Shown: in pieces, positions 6,261-7,630 of the stretch | Layout of the letters: each line of letters begins with the position of its first letter | How positions within the stretch are numbered: the stretch's first letter is position 1 | Assembly (NCBI GenBank): GCA_052139595.1 | Contig: JBKQWK010000270.1 | Coordinates: 1 to 7,630, forward strand | Origin: JBKQWK01 sp052139595 | GTDB lineage: Bacteria; Actinomycetota; Thermoleophilia; UBA2241 | Direction: 5' to 3' | Length of the DNA: 7,630 nucleotides | The notes under the pieces: generated by a model | What the model saw: the letters and a program-made list of their open reading frames with translations, nothing else | Database searches by the model: none | Told to the model about the DNA's origin: nothing | Position numbers and translations under genes: made by a program

Positions 6261-6297
6261 TCTGCGAGCGCGGCCGGCACTCTGCGTGCGCGGCCGG
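6261..6297 (+). repeat. 17 bp direct repeats at 20 bp period upstream of the NlpC/P60 gene
   Basis: TCTGCGAGCGCGGCCGG (6261-6277) and TCTGCGTGCGCGGCCGG (6281-6297) differ at one base. The 20 bp period is about two helical turns, so both copies lie on the same DNA face, consistent with a tandem operator about 125-160 bp upstream of the GTG at 6422. The rest of the 193 bp spacer shows no clear promoter or riboswitch. Confidence 0.6.
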
Positions 6298-6409
6298 TAA
6301 TTGGTAGTTGGTGAGCTGACGTCGCGAGGCGCAGGGTTGCGACTGCCCGTGTCGAACCGCTCTTGCACACGCTAGGGCCGCTCACTGGCGGCGGTCGGCG
6401 ATGCGGGCG

Positions 6410-6414
6410 GGAGG
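6410..6414 (+). promoter_or_regulatory. Shine-Dalgarno that favours the GTG start of the NlpC/P60 gene
   Basis: GGAGG stands 7 nt before the GTG at 6422. The in-frame ATG at 6401 lies just upstream of this site and has no SD of its own, so the GTG is the better start. Confidence 0.7.
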
Positions 6415-6421
6415 CGAATCG

Positions 6422-7507
6422 GTGACGGGCAGGCGAAGCGTACTGGCAATGATGATGCTGGTACTGTGTGCGCTGTTGCTGGCACCCTCGGCATCCGCCA
6501 CGACGCTGAAGCAGCGTCTGCAGGCCAACAAGCAGCATCTGCAGGCCGTGGAGAAGCAACTAGCGGTCCTGTACGGTCGCTCAGACGCCGCCGTTGAACG
6601 CTACGACAATGCGCTCGCACAGCTTGAGATCATCAACACCAAGATCAGCATGAACGAGCGTCTGCTTGCCTACACGCAGGGTCAGCTGGGCATCGCCAAG
6701 CGTGATCTGCAGAGTCAGGTTGTTGCAAGTTACAAGGCCGGCAAGGTCGATGTCGTCGACGTACTGCTTTCGACGAACAGTTTCGATGATCTCGTCAGCA
6801 TGGTTCACGATGCCCAGATGCTCAACGCGCAGAGTGCACACATCGTGGCCGCAATTACGGCAGCCAAGCAGAAGATCGTTGATCTACAGGCCGAGCTTGC
6901 CGCCAACCGCCAGACAGCTCAGGGGCTCGTCGCTCAAACGAAGGCCAGCAGTGAGGCCATCAAAGCACTGGTCAGGCGTGAAGAGGTGTTGGCTGGCGGT
7001 CTGAAGAAGCAGATTACGGCCCAGGAGGCGGCCGTAGCGCTGGCCGCCAAGCGGGCGGCCGAACGCGCTGCGCAGCTGGCGGCGCAGCTTGCCGCGCAGC
7101 GTCGCAGCGGCGCCATCGGTTTCTACGACGGACCGACCGTCGGCCTCTCTGGTCCGGGTCACCCGGAGGTTGTCGCCATTGCCCAGCGGTATCTGGGTGT
7201 GCCGTACGTCTGGGGTGGTGCCAGCCCTTCGGGCTTCGACTGCTCGGGGCTGGTCATGTACGTTTACGCACAGATTGGCATCAATCTGCCCCACGGCGCG
7301 ACCATGCAGCAGCGCCTGTCTACGCCGGTGCCGCTCGATCAGCTGCAGCCGGGCGACCTTGTCTTCTTTGGCAGCGCCGCTTTCAGCCACCATGTTGGCA
7401 TTTATGTTGGCGGTGGCGTCATGATCAATGCGCCGCATACGGGGGCCGTCGTCAGCTATGCGGCGATTGCCTCGTTTGGTGATGCGTGGATTGGCGGACG
7501 ACTCTAG
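6422..7507 (+). CDS. Secreted coiled-coil NlpC/P60 peptidoglycan hydrolase (C40)
   Basis: This 361-residue protein is a predicted cell-wall endopeptidase. From the GTG at 6422 there is a signal peptide (VTGRRS, hydrophobic 7-20, cleavage after SASA at about 26). Residues 27-230 form long coiled coils; the segment VDVLLSTNSFDDLVSMV (112-128) resembles the helical cap region of PcsB-type proteins, which holds the enzyme inactive until a partner such as FtsEX acts in the known cases. An Ala/Gln-rich run (208-227, with AAQLAAQLAAQ) links to the NlpC/P60 domain (about 245-361). Catalytic residues are Cys274 in FDCSGLV, His324 in HHVGIYVGGG and probably His339 in NAPHTG. PYVWGGASPSG and LQPGDLVFF are family hallmarks. 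No ftsEX is in view. The stop codon TAG may include the first base of a downstream insertion sequence; the C-terminus nevertheless looks complete. Confidence 0.93.
   Translation: MTGRRSVLAMMMLVLCALLLAPSASATTLKQRLQANKQHLQAVEKQLAVLYGRSDAAVERYDNALAQLEIINTKISMNERLLAYTQGQLGIAKRDLQSQVVASYKAGKVDVVDVLLSTNSFDDLVSMVHDAQMLNAQSAHIVAAITAAKQKIVDLQAELAANRQTAQGLVAQTKASSEAIKALVRREEVLAGGLKKQITAQEAAVALAAKRAAERAAQLAAQLAAQRRSGAIGFYDGPTVGLSGPGHPEVVAIAQRYLGVPYVWGGASPSGFDCSGLVMYVYAQIGINLPHGATMQQRLSTPVPLDQLQPGDLVFFGSAAFSHHVGIYVGGGVMINAPHTGAVVSYAAIASFGDAWIGGRL
6512..6553 (+). repeat. 21 bp tandem duplication encoding one coiled-coil heptad
   Basis: Two 21 bp units (6512-6532 and 6533-6553) match at 16 of 21 bases and encode QRLQANK and QHLQAVE. 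One unit equals one heptad, so the coiled coil seems to have grown by in-frame duplication. Confidence 0.6.
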
Positions 7508-7552
7508 TGTCCTGAAGCGTTAATTCGCAGGGAAAGGCAGGCCGATGACGAA

Positions 7553-7581
7553 CTCCTCTCGTACGATGGCAACGAGGGGAG
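7553..7581 (+). other. 10 bp hairpin overlapping the transposase ribosome-binding site
   Basis: CTCCTCTCGT (7553-7562) pairs with ACGAGGGGAG (7572-7581) around a 9 nt loop, with one G-T wobble. The 3' arm contains the GGGGAG part of the SD for the ATG at 7588, so in mRNA the fold would mask the ribosome-binding site. It lacks a U tract, so it is not a classical terminator. Confidence 0.6.
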
Positions 7582-7587
7582 GGAGTG

Positions 7588-7630
7588 ATGGCACGGATCG
7601 GGCGGCCGACGGCCGAGGTGCTGCTGAGCG
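7588..7630 (+). CDS. Putative IS630-family transposase, N-terminus only
   Basis: Only the first 14 residues are visible: MARIGRPTAEVLLS. The R-I/T-GRP-x-A-x-x-x-LS opening resembles the start of IS630-type transposases, which continue into a helix-turn-helix domain and a DDE catalytic domain. GGGGAGGGAG lies just upstream; a GTG at 7585 is an alternative start one codon earlier. The gene runs off the right edge. The identification rests on a short motif and could be another DNA-binding protein. Confidence 0.5.
   Translation, partial: MARIGRPTAEVLLS

Larger units (their letters stand above)
7507..7630 (+). mobile_element. Left end of a putative IS630-like insertion sequence (partial)
   Basis: IS630-group elements insert at TA. 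The TA of the NlpC/P60 stop codon (7505-7506) is followed by GTGTCCTGAAGCG and then, about 80 bp on, a transposase-like start, a normal spacing for an IS left end. The right end is beyond the window, so the matching inverted repeat cannot be checked; the boundary is inference. Confidence 0.4.

Noticed and set aside
6229..6421. c-di-AMP (ydaO-type) riboswitch, common before actinobacterial cell-wall hydrolase genes
   Set aside because: I looked for the conserved core segments and did not find them; a covariance-model search would settle it.
7544..7630. Alternative + strand frame starting at the ATG at 7544
   Set aside because: It runs through the hairpin with a Gly/Ser/Arg/Asp-rich product; the frame from 7588 has a closer SD and a transposase-like start.
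1..7630. tRNA, rRNA or CRISPR array
   Set aside because: No cloverleaf, ribosomal RNA core or regularly spaced repeat-spacer pattern was seen on either strand.

Overview
The window is a compact stretch of GC-rich bacterial chromosome. It has short intergenic gaps, GTG and TTG starts behind strong Shine-Dalgarno (SD) sequences, and a gene mix that suggests Actinomycetota: a PcsB-like coiled-coil NlpC/P60 hydrolase, a DUF5658-like membrane protein and a flavin-based redox operon. The taxonomic call is inference from gene style only; no rRNA or other marker is present.

Left third (1-3634): a HAMP-poor sensor histidine kinase on the + strand ends tail-to-tail, with a 17 bp overlap, against a three-gene minus-strand operon. 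In transcription order the operon holds a ferric-reductase-like membrane flavocytochrome (from a GTG at 3634), a small exported FMN-binding-domain protein with an SGATYTS flavinylation motif, and ApbE, the FAD:protein FMN transferase that would attach FMN to that motif. Together they read as an electron route from cytoplasmic NAD(P)H through FAD and haem to a covalently flavinylated protein outside the membrane. A pair of 11-bp-spaced GTTCAT direct repeats (3721-3737) lies upstream of the operon. This is the geometry bound by OmpR/PhoB-type response regulators, which are the usual partners of a kinase like the one next door.

Middle (3873-6228): a small CxxC...CxxC zinc-ribbon protein is followed, with a stop/start overlap, by a three-helix membrane protein resembling DUF5658. 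Converging on these is a uroporphyrinogen-decarboxylase-superfamily protein, which starts at a TTG behind a near-perfect SD and carries His-Ser-Asp-Gly in place of the Cys-containing zinc motif of corrinoid methyltransferases. A 336 bp divergent spacer then leads to a single-domain cupin.

Right third (6229-7630): a spacer with two 17 bp direct repeats at 20 bp period leads to a secreted coiled-coil NlpC/P60 peptidoglycan hydrolase. Its stop codon appears to sit at the junction with an insertion sequence. A putative IS630-like transposase begins at 7588 and runs off the window, preceded by a 10 bp hairpin that overlaps its ribosome-binding site.

The most interesting unit is the flavin-transfer operon with its neighbouring kinase and candidate operator. 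Its component families are known. The likely novelty lies in the partner set, the regulation and the unknown terminal acceptor rather than in a new protein family.
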